Source of the DNA: Pseudanabaena sp. FACHB-2040
GTDB lineage: Bacteria > Cyanobacteriota > Cyanobacteriia > Phormidesmidales > Phormidesmidaceae
Direction of reading: 5' to 3'
Assembly: GCF_014696715.1 (NCBI RefSeq)
Contig: NZ_JACJQO010000017.1
Span: 1 to 64,000, forward strand
Length of the DNA stretch: 64,000 nucleotides
Of this stretch, positions 50,281 through 59,023 are shown in pieces. A model generated the notes under the pieces. The model was given only the letters and a program-made list of their open reading frames with translations. It was not told the origin of the DNA and searched no databases. Position numbers and translations under genes: made by a program. Numbering within the stretch: position 1 is the stretch's first letter; every line of letters starts with the position of its first letter.

Positions 50281-50850
50281 CTACTGCTGCAGGTTGGCCT
50301 TACAGGTTTCAAGGATTCTCACGTCGTTTTCACTGAGGTTGGGCAGCTGATGGAAGCCTTCTAGAGTCAGAGGAGCGAGGGTGCTGCTGGAGGTAGATGC
50401 GATCGCATCGTTCGTCACCAAAGCCACCTCAAAAGGATAGGTTTCTTGGGTATAGCTGTTAGTAATCATCATCGCCAGTTCAGGCCCCTGCACCTCTCCC
50501 TGAAAACAGTCAAAAGATGAGTTGGGCATGTAGAGCGCGCCTACTAAGCGCTGATCTACAGATTCAAACACCATATAGCCCATGCCCATTTGATCTGCCT
50601 CTGGTGCTTCACCATAGAGATACAAACCATTGGCCGGAAGAGTCGGAGTTGCAGAACTGCCGGCTTGAGTTAGTAACTCACCCTCTTGCCGACTATCTTC
50701 GAGGGGGGAAGCTGCATGACCTGCCGCCATCGGCACCACGCTTAAAATCAGTGCACTCAGCGCCAGAAGAGGAGTCAAGGAGCAGTTACGCAGCGCTAAC
50801 TTCGCGAACCAAGGCTGCCGAACCGATTTAGTATGTACAGTAGATTTCAC
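50281..50850 (-). CDS. Secreted hypothetical protein, 189 aa
   Basis: A 189-residue protein with a basic N-terminus and signal peptide (LLALSALILSVVPMAAGHAA). The mature part contains GLYLYGEAPEADQMGMGYMVFESVDQRLVGALYMPNSSFDCFQG and a later CKANLQQ end (given in short pieces: YLYGEAPEADQMGMGY, YMVFESVDQRLVGALYMP), with two cysteines (SSFDCF and ETCKAN) that may pair. Similar secreted proteins occur in other cyanobacteria, but function is unknown. A strong GGAGGGG ribosome site lies upstream of the start. It is divergent from sasA with about 490 bp between. Confidence 0.7.
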   Translation of the reverse strand: MKSTVHTKSVRQPWFAKLALRNCSLTPLLALSALILSVVPMAAGHAASPLEDSRQEGELLTQAGSSATPTLPANGLYLYGEAPEADQMGMGYMVFESVDQRLVGALYMPNSSFDCFQGEVQGPELAMMITNSYTQETYPFEVALVTNDAIASTSSSTLAPLTLEGFHQLPNLSENDVRILETCKANLQQ

Positions 50851-51342
50851 TGACCCCTCCTTGCCTACCTAGCTGAATGATTGATATTGCCTTTCCAAAT
50901 GAGTGCCCATTCTCACTTTAGTAGACCTACACAGTTTCCCTAAACAGAAACGGGCCACCGTAATAACTCTTTGAACTCATTCGTGTAAAACTTGATAACT
51001 CAGTCGTTTGCAAGGATGAGTTCGCAAAGCCTCGACAATTCTGTTTTATGGCATCTTCCTATGTACTAGGGAACCCGACGTGCCACCTGATGAACTGGCT
51101 GCAGATTGTGTGTGCGCTGATTACAGACCCGCCTTAAGAGTGATGCCCCTCACGTAGATCTCGGTCTGATTTTCAAGCAATTAAGCTTTTAGAACTGCGG
51201 CCTAACTGACCTAATCATGAAGAATCGCAGCTGAAATATCCTCTACCCAGAGACAGGAGGATTTCAGATAGATGCTGCCCTGCTGGTCTATGCTAAGAAA
51301 ACTGGAGTGCGGTAAGACGTGTTTGTGCAGCCAGGAGATTCC
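50851..51342. other. Divergent intergenic region before sasA
   Basis: About 490 bp holding the promoters of the secreted protein and sasA. A GAAGGAGG-like stretch near 51255 precedes a short out-of-frame ORF (51272), and AGGAG at 51333-51337 sets the sasA start. I see no RNA gene or strong inverted repeat. Confidence 0.45.
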
Positions 51343-52524
51343 ATGGAGGACTCTGTTAACGGGATTCGGCAGGACATCCAACTGCCCCTCAAATTGTTGT
51401 TGTTTATTGACAAACGGCCCGGTTCTGCAGAGCATGTCCAGCAAATTCGTCACTATATGAGAGGGTTGGAAGAGCACTTTTCCTTCCACCTAGATGTGGT
51501 TGATGTTGGAGAGCAGCCTTATCTGGCCGAGCACTACAAACTGGTTGCCAGTCCAGCGCTGATCAAGCTATCGCCCTCGCCCCAGCAGACGCTAGCCGGC
51601 AGAGACATCATTCCCCAGCTAGAGATGTGGTGGCCCAGATGGTATCGGGAAGCCACTGACGGCGTTCACACTTCGGTTAAAAAAGGCAGCCAAGCAGATC
51701 TCAGCCTTGATTTAGAAGAGTTCAATAACGAGATCAGCCACTCAGCTGAAATCATGAAGCTCTCGGATGAGATTTTTCGGCTCAATCAGACTAAGGAAGA
51801 ACTAGAAGCCCAGCTCCGGTTTAAGAACCGCATTATTGCCATGCTGGCTCATGACCTGCGCAATCCGCTGACCGCTGCCTCAATCGCTGTAGAGACCCTA
51901 GAAATGGGGCACGTTCCGCGAGGTGAGCGCAGCATCAACCTGTCTCCTGCGCTAACCGCCCAACTGCTAAAGCATGCTAGAACCCAAATCCGGGCCATTG
52001 ACCGGATGATCACCGACATTCTCAATGCTGCTAGAGGAGCCTCGGTCGATCTGCAGCTCCAGCCTCAAGAAATGAACCTAAAAGACCTCTGCCTCGAAGT
52101 AGTGGACTCTTTTCAACGGCGGTTTGCCGATAAGCAGCAGCAGGTAGTCACTGATATTCCTCAAGACCTGCCCACGGTCTATGCCGATAGCGTGCAGGTG
52201 CGCCGGGTCGTCGTCAACCTGCTTGACAATGCTGTCAAGTACACGCCCGAAGGCGGCAGGATTGAGGTCTTGGCCCTGCATCGCACTACTCAAAAAGTGC
52301 AGATTACTATCAACGATACTGGTCCCGGCATTCCTCCCGAAAACCAGGACAAGATTTTCGAGGAACGCTACAGGCTCCAGCGGGACGAGAACAAGGAAGG
52401 CTATGGCCTGGGTCTAGCCCTCTGCCAGCGCATCATTCGGGCTCACTACGGCCAAATCTGGGTCGATTCTAAACCCGAGAGCGGCAGCTGTTTTTACTTT
52501 ACGCTGCCGGTATATGGGAACTAG
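51343..52524 (+). CDS. sasA: Circadian sensor histidine kinase SasA
   Basis: A 393-residue kinase that binds KaiC through its KaiB-like sensor and phosphorylates RpaA. The N-terminal thioredoxin-like domain is typical (LPLKLLLFIDKRPGSAEHV, ALIKLSPSPQQTLAG, LEMWWPRW). After a coiled stretch comes the phospho-acceptor His170 in MLAHDLRNPLTA, then the ATPase domain with N box NLLDNAVKYTPEGG, G1 DTGPGIPPE, F box IFEERYRL and G2 GYGLGLALC. The ATG at 51343 has AGGAG five bases upstream; the in-frame GTG at 51319 does not. The target RpaA is in this window (2603-3325). A YihY gene begins ten bases after the stop. Confidence 0.96.
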   Translation: MEDSVNGIRQDIQLPLKLLLFIDKRPGSAEHVQQIRHYMRGLEEHFSFHLDVVDVGEQPYLAEHYKLVASPALIKLSPSPQQTLAGRDIIPQLEMWWPRWYREATDGVHTSVKKGSQADLSLDLEEFNNEISHSAEIMKLSDEIFRLNQTKEELEAQLRFKNRIIAMLAHDLRNPLTAASIAVETLEMGHVPRGERSINLSPALTAQLLKHARTQIRAIDRMITDILNAARGASVDLQLQPQEMNLKDLCLEVVDSFQRRFADKQQQVVTDIPQDLPTVYADSVQVRRVVVNLLDNAVKYTPEGGRIEVLALHRTTQKVQITINDTGPGIPPENQDKIFEERYRLQRDENKEGYGLGLALCQRIIRAHYGQIWVDSKPESGSCFYFTLPVYGN

Positions 52525-52533
52525 GATCTCCCC

Positions 52534-53493
52534 ATGCCGCCAACGCCTCCCAGACTTCCCGAGTTGAGACTTTCCCTGGCCCGGTTGTTTAATCTGGCTA
52601 CTTTCCGGGACGTTGTCCGCCACACCTGGAAGTACCGCTTGCCCAACCTGACCACTGGGATCGCTTACCTGACCTTGTTGGCGCTACTGCTGGGCGGTCT
52701 GGCACTGCTACTGGCCACTGGGCTCATACAGCCGAGCTGGCGCAGCGGTTTGAGTAGCCTCCTCAGCCAAGTCTTGCCGGTTGCCCCTCTAACAAACCAG
52801 GAAGCCTGGCCCGACAGCCTCTCTACTGGACAGCAGCAGTGGCTGATCTTGACTGGGCTGCTGGCTTGGTGGGCCGGAACTGGAGCCTTGCAAGGCCTAT
52901 TAAAAACCCTCGACCTGATCCACCAGATTCCAATTAATCAGCGGCGATCGCGCTGGCGCGGTCGGATGATTGCGATCGCACTAGCCTTGGGGCTAGGGCT
53001 GACAGCAGGCTTTACCCTACATCTGGCCTATGCGGGCAGCGGCTCGATTCACCTAGCAGCGCAGTCAGGGGCTTCCCTTAGTCTCTGGGCAGCCATATTT
53101 CGACGCCTGCTTTACTGGCTATTGGCCTGGGGAGTGTTGACCGCTACGTTTACCGGCCTCTACTATCTGGGGCCAAGCCGCTGGCTGCCGGGAACCCCTC
53201 TCTTACCCGGTGCTTTGGTCGCCGCCTCGTTTTGGATAGGGGCTTTGGCCATTTGGCAGCGATCTAGCGAACCCCTGCAAACCTACGAGGCGACCTTTGG
53301 CACCCTCGGCCTGCTAATCCTGCTTATGGCCTGGGTTTATGGCGGCCTGTTGGCGGTGTTAGTTGGTGGTCAAGTCAATATCAGCGTGGGGCGACAGCGG
53401 GCGCTACAGGCTCCTCCGCAGATGCAACGCACTGTGATACCGCCGTCGTTCGAATCCTTTACCATTCGCCGCCGAGACGACCGTCTGCCCTAA
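52534..53493 (+). CDS. YihY/BrkB-type membrane protein
   Basis: A 319-residue inner-membrane protein of the YihY (BrkB, formerly misnamed RNase BN) family, with six or more helices. Family features are the RDVVRHTWKYRLPNLTTGIAYLTLLAL start (helix 1 region), WWAGTGALQGLLKTLD, RGRMIAIALALGLGLT, LYYLGPSR, LLPGALVAASFWIGALAI and the end WVYGGLLAVLVGGQVN. Function of the family is unclear. It starts ten bases after sasA, so it is probably translated from the same message. A 62-aa membrane protein gene converges at its end. Confidence 0.87.
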   Translation: MPPTPPRLPELRLSLARLFNLATFRDVVRHTWKYRLPNLTTGIAYLTLLALLLGGLALLLATGLIQPSWRSGLSSLLSQVLPVAPLTNQEAWPDSLSTGQQQWLILTGLLAWWAGTGALQGLLKTLDLIHQIPINQRRSRWRGRMIAIALALGLGLTAGFTLHLAYAGSGSIHLAAQSGASLSLWAAIFRRLLYWLLAWGVLTATFTGLYYLGPSRWLPGTPLLPGALVAASFWIGALAIWQRSSEPLQTYEATFGTLGLLILLMAWVYGGLLAVLVGGQVNISVGRQRALQAPPQMQRTVIPPSFESFTIRRRDDRLP

Positions 53494-53500
53494 AAAAGAT

Positions 53501-53689
53501 TCAGCGCATTTTTTGCAGGCTGCTAAAAATGCCGGTGCCAAAGCACAGCAAGATCAAAACCCAAATCACAGCCCCCGGCAAAAAGCTTAAGATCCCCAGC
53601 CCTCGAAGAATCCAGACCACAGTAGTGAAAGCTAACAGCCCCAGAAAGATCTGGGTTGCAGGCTGTAGGCGGCGTAGGCGGCGGGACAT
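53501..53689 (-). CDS. Small two-span membrane protein, 62 aa
   Basis: A 62-residue protein: an Arg-rich start (MSRRLRRLQPATQ), then helices LGLLAFTTVVWILRGLGIL and PGAVIWVLILLCFGTGIF, ending SSLQKMR. The ATG at 53687-53689 is preferred over a longer frame (53725) because it fits a membrane-protein start. Similar short proteins occur in cyanobacteria but have no assigned role. It converges on the YihY gene with a seven-base gap. Confidence 0.65.
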   Translation of the reverse strand: MSRRLRRLQPATQIFLGLLAFTTVVWILRGLGILSFLPGAVIWVLILLCFGTGIFSSLQKMR

Positions 53690-53955
53690 AGCATCACCCC
53701 GTAGAGCAAAAGAGTTGGGAACCATTTCAGGGTCTTTGTGTTCATTGTGACATGAGGAAAGAGAACCCTGGGTTTTTATGGGAATTGAAGATGTAAAGCC
53801 AATGCATCCTCAACACGACTGTGAAGGGAAGTTTGTAAAGGGACAGTGATAATACGGTCTCATAGAATGCAACCGTAAATTCCCTGAACCAGAATAATGT
53901 CATTCCCGATGGGATTTTGTTGTGACGGCACCTGCTGCAGATAGGAGTAGAACGG

Positions 53956-54567
53956 ATGGTCATTAGTGCTGATAGAGAAACGTTCAGAACGGGACTTTCG
54001 GGCCTTGCCTTAGACCAACCAGCGTTGGCAACTCATGCCTCCCTACTAAAGGGTCAGGTCTTAGTTGATCCCCAATACTGCCCTCATGGCGGCGGAGCCG
54101 TAACCGCACAAATGTACGTGCCCATTGATAAAACGCGGCTCTGGCCTCAGCTGACCAACTACAGCCGCTGGCCTCAATTTTTTCCCAACATCACCCACAG
54201 TGAAGTGCTAGAGACAGTAAAAACGTCGAGCCAGCGCTACCGGCGGCTCTACCAGGTGGGGCGTAAAGGGTTTTTGATGCTGACGGCCCAGGTCGAGATT
54301 TACCTGCGAGTTTTTGAGAGCCTGTGCGATGACGCCGTGGGCGCAGCGTCTCGCCCTCGCATTCAGTTTCGCTTTGAGAGCGGCACCTTTGCTCACTTTG
54401 CCGCCGACCTCGATCTGCAAGACTTCCATGAGGGCACGCTGTTGACCTACTCGGTCTCAGCCAAGCCGCTGATCCCCGTTCCTGGTCTCTTCATTGAGCA
54501 AGCTATGCGCTACGACCTGCCCGGCAACATGGAGCAGATGAGACGCGTTCTCTGCGCTCACCGATAG
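53956..54567 (+). CDS. SRPBCC / polyketide-cyclase-like protein
   Basis: A 203-residue soluble protein of the START/SRPBCC superfamily, a helix-grip fold that binds hydrophobic ligands. The key stretch is VTAQMYVPIDKTRLWPQLTNYSRWPQFFPNI (shown as VTAQMYVPIDKTR and WPQLTNYSRWPQFFPN), then SQRYRRLYQVGRKGF and a strand-rich middle with FESGTF. The end LIPVPGLFIEQAMRYDLPGNM is typical of cyanobacterial members. The ligand is unknown. ATG at 53956 follows a weak purine stretch. Confidence 0.75.
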   Translation: MVISADRETFRTGLSGLALDQPALATHASLLKGQVLVDPQYCPHGGGAVTAQMYVPIDKTRLWPQLTNYSRWPQFFPNITHSEVLETVKTSSQRYRRLYQVGRKGFLMLTAQVEIYLRVFESLCDDAVGAASRPRIQFRFESGTFAHFAADLDLQDFHEGTLLTYSVSAKPLIPVPGLFIEQAMRYDLPGNMEQMRRVLCAHR

Positions 54568-54584
54568 GTTCTATCAGTAGCGTT

Positions 54585-54776
54585 TCATCGGTAGCGTTCT
54601 ACAAAGGTTCTTCCCGCCGACATCGCTGCACTGCTGGTGGTGTAAAACGTACCGTCGCTCAGCACATCTAAATCAGGGTTGACGATCCAGCACTGGTAGC
54701 CTCGATCCTTGAGGTAGCTCACCCCAATGATCCAGCCAGTCATGGCTGAGACCTGCACTACAGTCCCTTCTTCCAT
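54585..54776 (-). CDS. Small hypothetical protein, 63 aa
   Basis: A 63-residue protein with a compact mixed pattern: VVQVSAMTGWIIGVSYLKDRGY, CWIVNPDLDVLSDG and SAAMSAGRTFVERYR. The good spacing of hydrophobics and the AAAGGCC-type purine stretch upstream (reverse strand) support coding, and I believe similar short proteins exist in other cyanobacteria. Function unknown. It converges on the SRPBCC gene with an 18-base gap. Confidence 0.6.
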   Translation of the reverse strand: MEEGTVVQVSAMTGWIIGVSYLKDRGYQCWIVNPDLDVLSDGTFYTTSSAAMSAGRTFVERYR

Positions 54777-54934
54777 TGGCCTTTCCTCAAAACGTCTGGC
54801 CGAGGCTGCCCTGGGTCAACGGCTATGCTGTACTCAGGTATACCGCACCCGAGATGGAATCAGCGCTCTTTGTAAGGAGACCATACATTACCGGACAGTC
54901 GGCATAATGGGGATAACCCCTCCACCCCGTTGCT

Positions 54935-55603
54935 ATGTCCAACCAGACCTTCGGCCTGGATGACCGTCTCTACCGCTATCTGCTAGGCCATTCTGTAAGA
55001 GAGCCTGACATTCTGGCGGAACTGCGGCAGGTAACCGCACAGCACCCCATGGCACAGATGCAGATTGCGCCAGAGCAAGGGCAGTTCATGGCCCTACTGG
55101 TGCAGCTTATGGGCGCACGCAAAACGCTAGAGGTAGGCGTTTTTACCGGCTATAGCGCTCTGTCTGTAGCTTTAGCCCTACCGCCACAAGGCAGAATCGT
55201 TGCTTGCGATGTAAGTGAAGAGTATACGGCGATTGCCCGACAGTTTTGGCAAAAGGCAGGTATCGATTACAAGATTGATCTAAAGCTGGGACCAGCCACC
55301 GAAACGTTGGACAGGCTGATTACAGCGGGAGAGTCTGGCACTTTTGACTTTGCCTTTATCGATGCCGACAAGAGCAACTATGACACCTACTACGAGCAGG
55401 CGCTACACCTCGTGCGGCCTGGGGGGCTGATTGCAATCGATAATGTGCTTTGGTCGGGTCGAGTCGCTGATCCAGACACTCAGGACAATCGCACTAACGC
55501 CATTCGCGCTTTGAATGACAAGCTGTACCAGGATGAGCGGATTAGCCTTAGCTTGGTGCCGATTGCTGATGGTCTTACCCTAGCCCTGAAGAAATCGCTC
55601 TAA
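54935..55603 (+). CDS. SAM-dependent O-methyltransferase (class I, caffeoyl-CoA-type)
   Basis: A 222-residue methyltransferase of the COMT-3 family (plant caffeoyl-CoA and bacterial catechol O-methyltransferases). The SAM site is LEVGVFTGYSALSVALAL (about 65-82), followed by IVACDVSEEY, the metal-binding FIDADKSNYDTYYE (about 145-158) and IAIDNVLWSGRVADP. The substrate is likely a catechol-type small molecule. The second methyltransferase gene starts 13 bp downstream, a probable operon. Confidence 0.9.
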   Translation: MSNQTFGLDDRLYRYLLGHSVREPDILAELRQVTAQHPMAQMQIAPEQGQFMALLVQLMGARKTLEVGVFTGYSALSVALALPPQGRIVACDVSEEYTAIARQFWQKAGIDYKIDLKLGPATETLDRLITAGESGTFDFAFIDADKSNYDTYYEQALHLVRPGGLIAIDNVLWSGRVADPDTQDNRTNAIRALNDKLYQDERISLSLVPIADGLTLALKKSL

Positions 55604-55616
55604 AAGGATTGCACCT

Positions 55617-56231
55617 ATGGGACTTTACTCAAATCTGGTCTTGCCTCGGCTGTTGGATTGGGCCATGTCTGATGAAAAGTTGACGCCCTATCGGCAGGCA
55701 GTCTTGGCAGAGGTTTCGGGAGATATTTTGGAGATTGGCTTTGGCACAGGCCTAAACCTGGCTTACTACCCGCGCCACATCGATAAAATCATCACCATCG
55801 ACGCCAATCCTGGCATGAATGCCCTGGCTCAAAAACGAATTGCAGCCTCTGAATTAACGGTGGAACATCGGGTGCTCAATGGGGAAAACCTGCCGATGGT
55901 CGACAACAGCTTTGACTATGTGGTCAGCACTTGGACACTGTGCAGCATTGCTAAAGTGGATAACGCCCTTAGCGAGATCTACCGGGTACTCAGGTCAGGC
56001 GGCAAGTTTGTCTTTGTTGAGCATGGCCTGAACGAAGACCCTAAAGTGCAGGTCTGGCAAAACCGGCTCACGCCGATTCAAAAAGTGATTGGCGATGGCT
56101 GCCACCTGAACCGCAATATTCAGGAGTTGGTGCAGCGGCACTTTAACCAGGTGACGGTAGAGCGGTTTGTACCTGAGGGGCTGCCCGCTGTATCTACAAC
56201 GCTATACAAAGGAGTTGCTTTAAAGGACTAG
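55617..56231 (+). CDS. Class I SAM-dependent methyltransferase (UbiE-like)
   Basis: A 204-residue methyltransferase of the Methyltransf_11 type. The SAM motif is ILEIGFGTGLNLAYYP (about 38-53), then IDANPG, PMVDNSFDYVVSTWTLCSI and a YRVLRSGGKFVFVEHG strand. Substrates in this family include quinones, sterols and small molecules. AAAGGA precedes the ATG. It is 13 bp downstream of the O-methyltransferase gene, and a G-rich minisatellite follows its stop. Confidence 0.87.
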   Translation: MGLYSNLVLPRLLDWAMSDEKLTPYRQAVLAEVSGDILEIGFGTGLNLAYYPRHIDKIITIDANPGMNALAQKRIAASELTVEHRVLNGENLPMVDNSFDYVVSTWTLCSIAKVDNALSEIYRVLRSGGKFVFVEHGLNEDPKVQVWQNRLTPIQKVIGDGCHLNRNIQELVQRHFNQVTVERFVPEGLPAVSTTLYKGVALKD

Positions 56232-56262
56232 GAAGACGGACGCGGGGATGCGGGGAAATGGA

Positions 56263-56334
56263 GATGGGGGAGATGGGGGAGATGGGGGAAATGGGGGAAA
56301 TGGGGGAGATGGGGGAGATGGGGGAGATGGGGGA
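56263..56334. repeat. 9-bp minisatellite, 8 units
   Basis: Eight tandem units of GATGGGGGA (two have AATGGGGGA) run from 56263 to 56334, followed by GATATG. Upstream G-rich sequence (GACGCGGGGATGCGGGGAAAT) extends the theme. It lies between the stop codons of converging genes (56231 and 56386), where expansion would be harmless. Copy number is likely variable. Reading it as a Gly/Asp-rich protein is not credible. Confidence 0.95.
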
Positions 56335-56385
56335 GATATGAATAGACTGCATCATCCACGTACCCACCATCCTCGTGTCTCTCCC

Positions 56386-58290
56386 CTACGCGGCTTGCTC
56401 CAGGTAGTGGTTAAAGCGCGTCCTAAGCTGATCGATGCTAAGACCTTGGGTCCAGTATTCTACAAGGGCATGGCCGAAGGCCCAGGCATTGCGGTCTGGA
56501 GCGGCAGGATTTTCTAGCAGTACGGGCCAGAGGGCGAGCAGGTCAAATTTGGCGTTTTCGGGGCCAAGGAGCTGGGCTAGATCGTAGGCCATCTGGAGCT
56601 TGCCGATGACAGTGGGCAGCTGCTCGATGGGAATTTGCTCAGCCAGAGCATAGCCCAGGGCGGGGTTGCCGGTTGTCATGATAGCGACGAACTGCAGGAC
56701 GGGACTTTTGAGCAGGGAGGCGACTCCCTGGGTGGTGGTCATTTGAAAGGTGTAGTGGTCAATGGTTTTGGCGGCTGAGACGATGCGGGCCTCACGATTG
56801 CGCAAGAAGCGGGCTAACCGTAACTGCTTGGCCGGATCAAGGGACTCTACTAGCAGCAAGGACAAAGCATCGGCATTCCAGGCGGTGCGTCCGGCTTTGG
56901 CATCGGCGGTGACGATAGGCAGCACGCGATCGCAATAGTCCCCAAACTGCTCAATGCGGTACTGGGTCGCCTCGCGAATCGACTTTTCTTTGGGCCGCTC
57001 ACCCCAGCGCCAGTCGTAGGGCGGAGCCCACTCGCGCAGAGGGCGAAGGCGATCGACCTGGGTGAGGGTTGCGATCGCAGGCAAATCCGCCACCTCAATC
57101 TTCATATCTCGCAAAAAGTCCACGTCCATTTGCAGGGCCGGGTCAAGCGCAGGCGTCGCCAGCAGCAGCAGATCGGCCTCGTGAGCATAGTCCAACACCT
57201 GCTCGCGAAAGTCTGAGCGGCTGACCTGCTCATAGCCAGGAGAATCCCACAGGGTAAGGGTTTCGCCATTGTCCCCCTGCCAGTAGTAGCTCTTGATCTG
57301 GTCGGTGCTGGGCAGCACATCAACCTCTGCTCGGTCGGCTTCAAATAGAGTATTGATCAGGCTGCTCTTGCCCGCCCCAGTGCGGCCTACTAGCAAGATG
57401 TTGATGGGCTTTTGCTCTACCTTCTTAACGGGTTCGGCCTGATCTAGAATCTCGCGCAGGGTCTGCGTTTTGGCTTGGGGCAACGTCGCTTTTGCTGTCG
57501 TCAGCTCCACCGCTACAGGCATTTTCCCTCCATACAGCGCCACCGCCTGCCGGTACAGGTTCCGCAGGGTTGCCTCTCGCAAGAGCTGGCTGAGGTTGCC
57601 CAGGAGCTGCTGAGTTGCCTGATTGTTGGCGGGCTGCGAAACCGTCCGGGCCACTGCCACCGCCGGATTAAACACCCACTGCGCCCAGTTCCAGGCTTGC
57701 CAAAGCTTACGGGCCGACGGTTCTAACCGCTGGTACACCTCGTAGCCCTCTACTGCCTGCCCGACGGTTAACTGCCCTAAAACGGGAGTCAGCTTCTCCA
57801 TCCACTGATCTAGATCGTCTACGGTGCCGCGCATCAGCCCGTAAGCTTCAGGCACATAGATGTTGAGCAACGGGTATTTAACTTCAGGATGGTAGACGCG
57901 GGAGACTGCGATTACCACGTCCCGGCAGCGCTGCCAAAACACATTCCAGTCCTGCCACAGGGGCGGATCGGCCTGAGCCTGCTGAAGAATCTGCTCCAGC
58001 GCCGCTTCGGCTTGCTGAATCGCCCGGCTCCCCACGGGCACAGCCTCTTCCGTGGCCGCTTCTAGCTCCTCTTGAACCTCTGCCACCACCGACTCTAGCT
58101 GGGCAAAGGCCGGCTGGGTCCACCGCACCAGCAGCCAGCGCCAGCCCACCAGCAACAGCACAAATACCGCCCAAATCCAGCTCAGGCCCCAGGTATGAAT
58201 CTGGGCCCCAGCAGCGATTAGGACAAAGCCCACCACCGCTGCGATCGGCAACACCAGCACTCCCCACTGCCACGGCTTGAGTCGGATCAT
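56386..58290 (-). CDS. Membrane-associated GTPase (Era/YeeP-like)
   Basis: A 634-residue protein with two membrane helices at the start (VLVLPIAAVVGFVLIAAGA and WIWAVFVLLLVGWRWLLV), a helical coil (AQLESVVAEVQEELEAATEEA), a long helical middle, and a GTP-binding domain from about 295. G1 is LVGRTGAGKSSLIN, G3 is LWDSPGYEQ and the likely G4 TQVD (in ATLTQVDRLRPL). The C-terminal third is helical (about 500-634). Related cyanobacterial GTPases (DUF697-type or IRG-like) have unknown roles. Start ATG at 58288-58290. It converges on the methyltransferase pair across the minisatellite. Confidence 0.83.
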   Translation of the reverse strand: MIRLKPWQWGVLVLPIAAVVGFVLIAAGAQIHTWGLSWIWAVFVLLLVGWRWLLVRWTQPAFAQLESVVAEVQEELEAATEEAVPVGSRAIQQAEAALEQILQQAQADPPLWQDWNVFWQRCRDVVIAVSRVYHPEVKYPLLNIYVPEAYGLMRGTVDDLDQWMEKLTPVLGQLTVGQAVEGYEVYQRLEPSARKLWQAWNWAQWVFNPAVAVARTVSQPANNQATQQLLGNLSQLLREATLRNLYRQAVALYGGKMPVAVELTTAKATLPQAKTQTLREILDQAEPVKKVEQKPINILLVGRTGAGKSSLINTLFEADRAEVDVLPSTDQIKSYYWQGDNGETLTLWDSPGYEQVSRSDFREQVLDYAHEADLLLLATPALDPALQMDVDFLRDMKIEVADLPAIATLTQVDRLRPLREWAPPYDWRWGERPKEKSIREATQYRIEQFGDYCDRVLPIVTADAKAGRTAWNADALSLLLVESLDPAKQLRLARFLRNREARIVSAAKTIDHYTFQMTTTQGVASLLKSPVLQFVAIMTTGNPALGYALAEQIPIEQLPTVIGKLQMAYDLAQLLGPENAKFDLLALWPVLLENPAAPDRNAWAFGHALVEYWTQGLSIDQLRTRFNHYLEQAA

Positions 58291-58441
58291 AGTTTCTACC
58301 CGCCAATACTGTCTTGAGTCAACGCTGTCTTCAGTCTAGGCAGGTGGAGCCAAAGCGGGAACGCAGGTAACCGAACTGAAGCCTACTGATTGGGCTGAGG
58401 TTAGGGCATGATCAGGGAATCCTCAGATACGCGCCCAACTT

Positions 58442-58864
58442 ATGACAATCAGACCTTTTCACGTTGCCTTTCCGGTACACGATCTGACCACCACCCGGCA
58501 CTTCTATGAAACCGTTCTAGGGTGTCCCATTGGCCGCACCGACGAGCGCTGGATCGACTTCAACCTGTTCGGCCACCAGATCACCGCCCACCTGACCGCT
58601 GCTGATGAAACTTCAGAGGCCACTAATCCGGTGGACGGTCATGCTGTTCCGGTAAGCCATTGGGGCGTAATCTTGACGATGTCAGAATGGCAGACGCTGG
58701 CGGAGCGGCTGAAGCAGCATCAAACCCGCTTTGTGATTGAGCCCTACATTCGCTTCAAGGGTAAACCTGGTGAACAAGCGACAATGTTTCTCCGCGATCC
58801 CAGCGGCAACGCCCTGGAATTCAAGGCTTTTCAAGACGATGCCATGATTTTTGCGACGGCCTGA
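58442..58864 (+). CDS. VOC family protein (glyoxalase/dioxygenase fold)
   Basis: A 140-residue vicinal-oxygen-chelate protein. It starts with [23 protein letters not shown]; the first histidine (FHVAF) and [18 protein letters not shown] [14 protein letters not shown] supply metal ligands, and the last Glu is in [12 protein letters not shown]. The [24 protein letters not shown] stretch (short blocks) is close to proteins annotated as dioxygenases or glyoxalases. Substrate unknown. It stands alone between the GTPase and TIGR04282 genes. Confidence 0.87.
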   Translation: MTIRPFHVAFPVHDLTTTRHFYETVLGCPIGRTDERWIDFNLFGHQITAHLTAADETSEATNPVDGHAVPVSHWGVILTMSEWQTLAERLKQHQTRFVIEPYIRFKGKPGEQATMFLRDPSGNALEFKAFQDDAMIFATA

Positions 58865-59023
58865 CAATGGGTCAGCCCCATCAGCCAAACCCCGGCGATC
58901 GGGTGGCTCATGTCTCAATTTCTGTAATTTTCTCTGTCCACAGATCTATTCCGTAAGCTTCTTGGCTAAATCAGCCTGCCGCGAAACACTAAAAGGGAAA
59001 AACCTTTCCCAAAAAGATCTTTT

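Noticed and set aside
51272..51460. 62-codon frame preceded by AGGAGG, overlapping the sasA start in another frame.
   Set aside because: Cysteine-rich nonsense-like translation and complete overlap with a secure gene; at most a leader peptide.
56248..56517. Gly/Asp-rich open frame across the minisatellite.
   Set aside because: The sequence is a product of the 9-bp repeat and overlaps the GTPase gene antisense.
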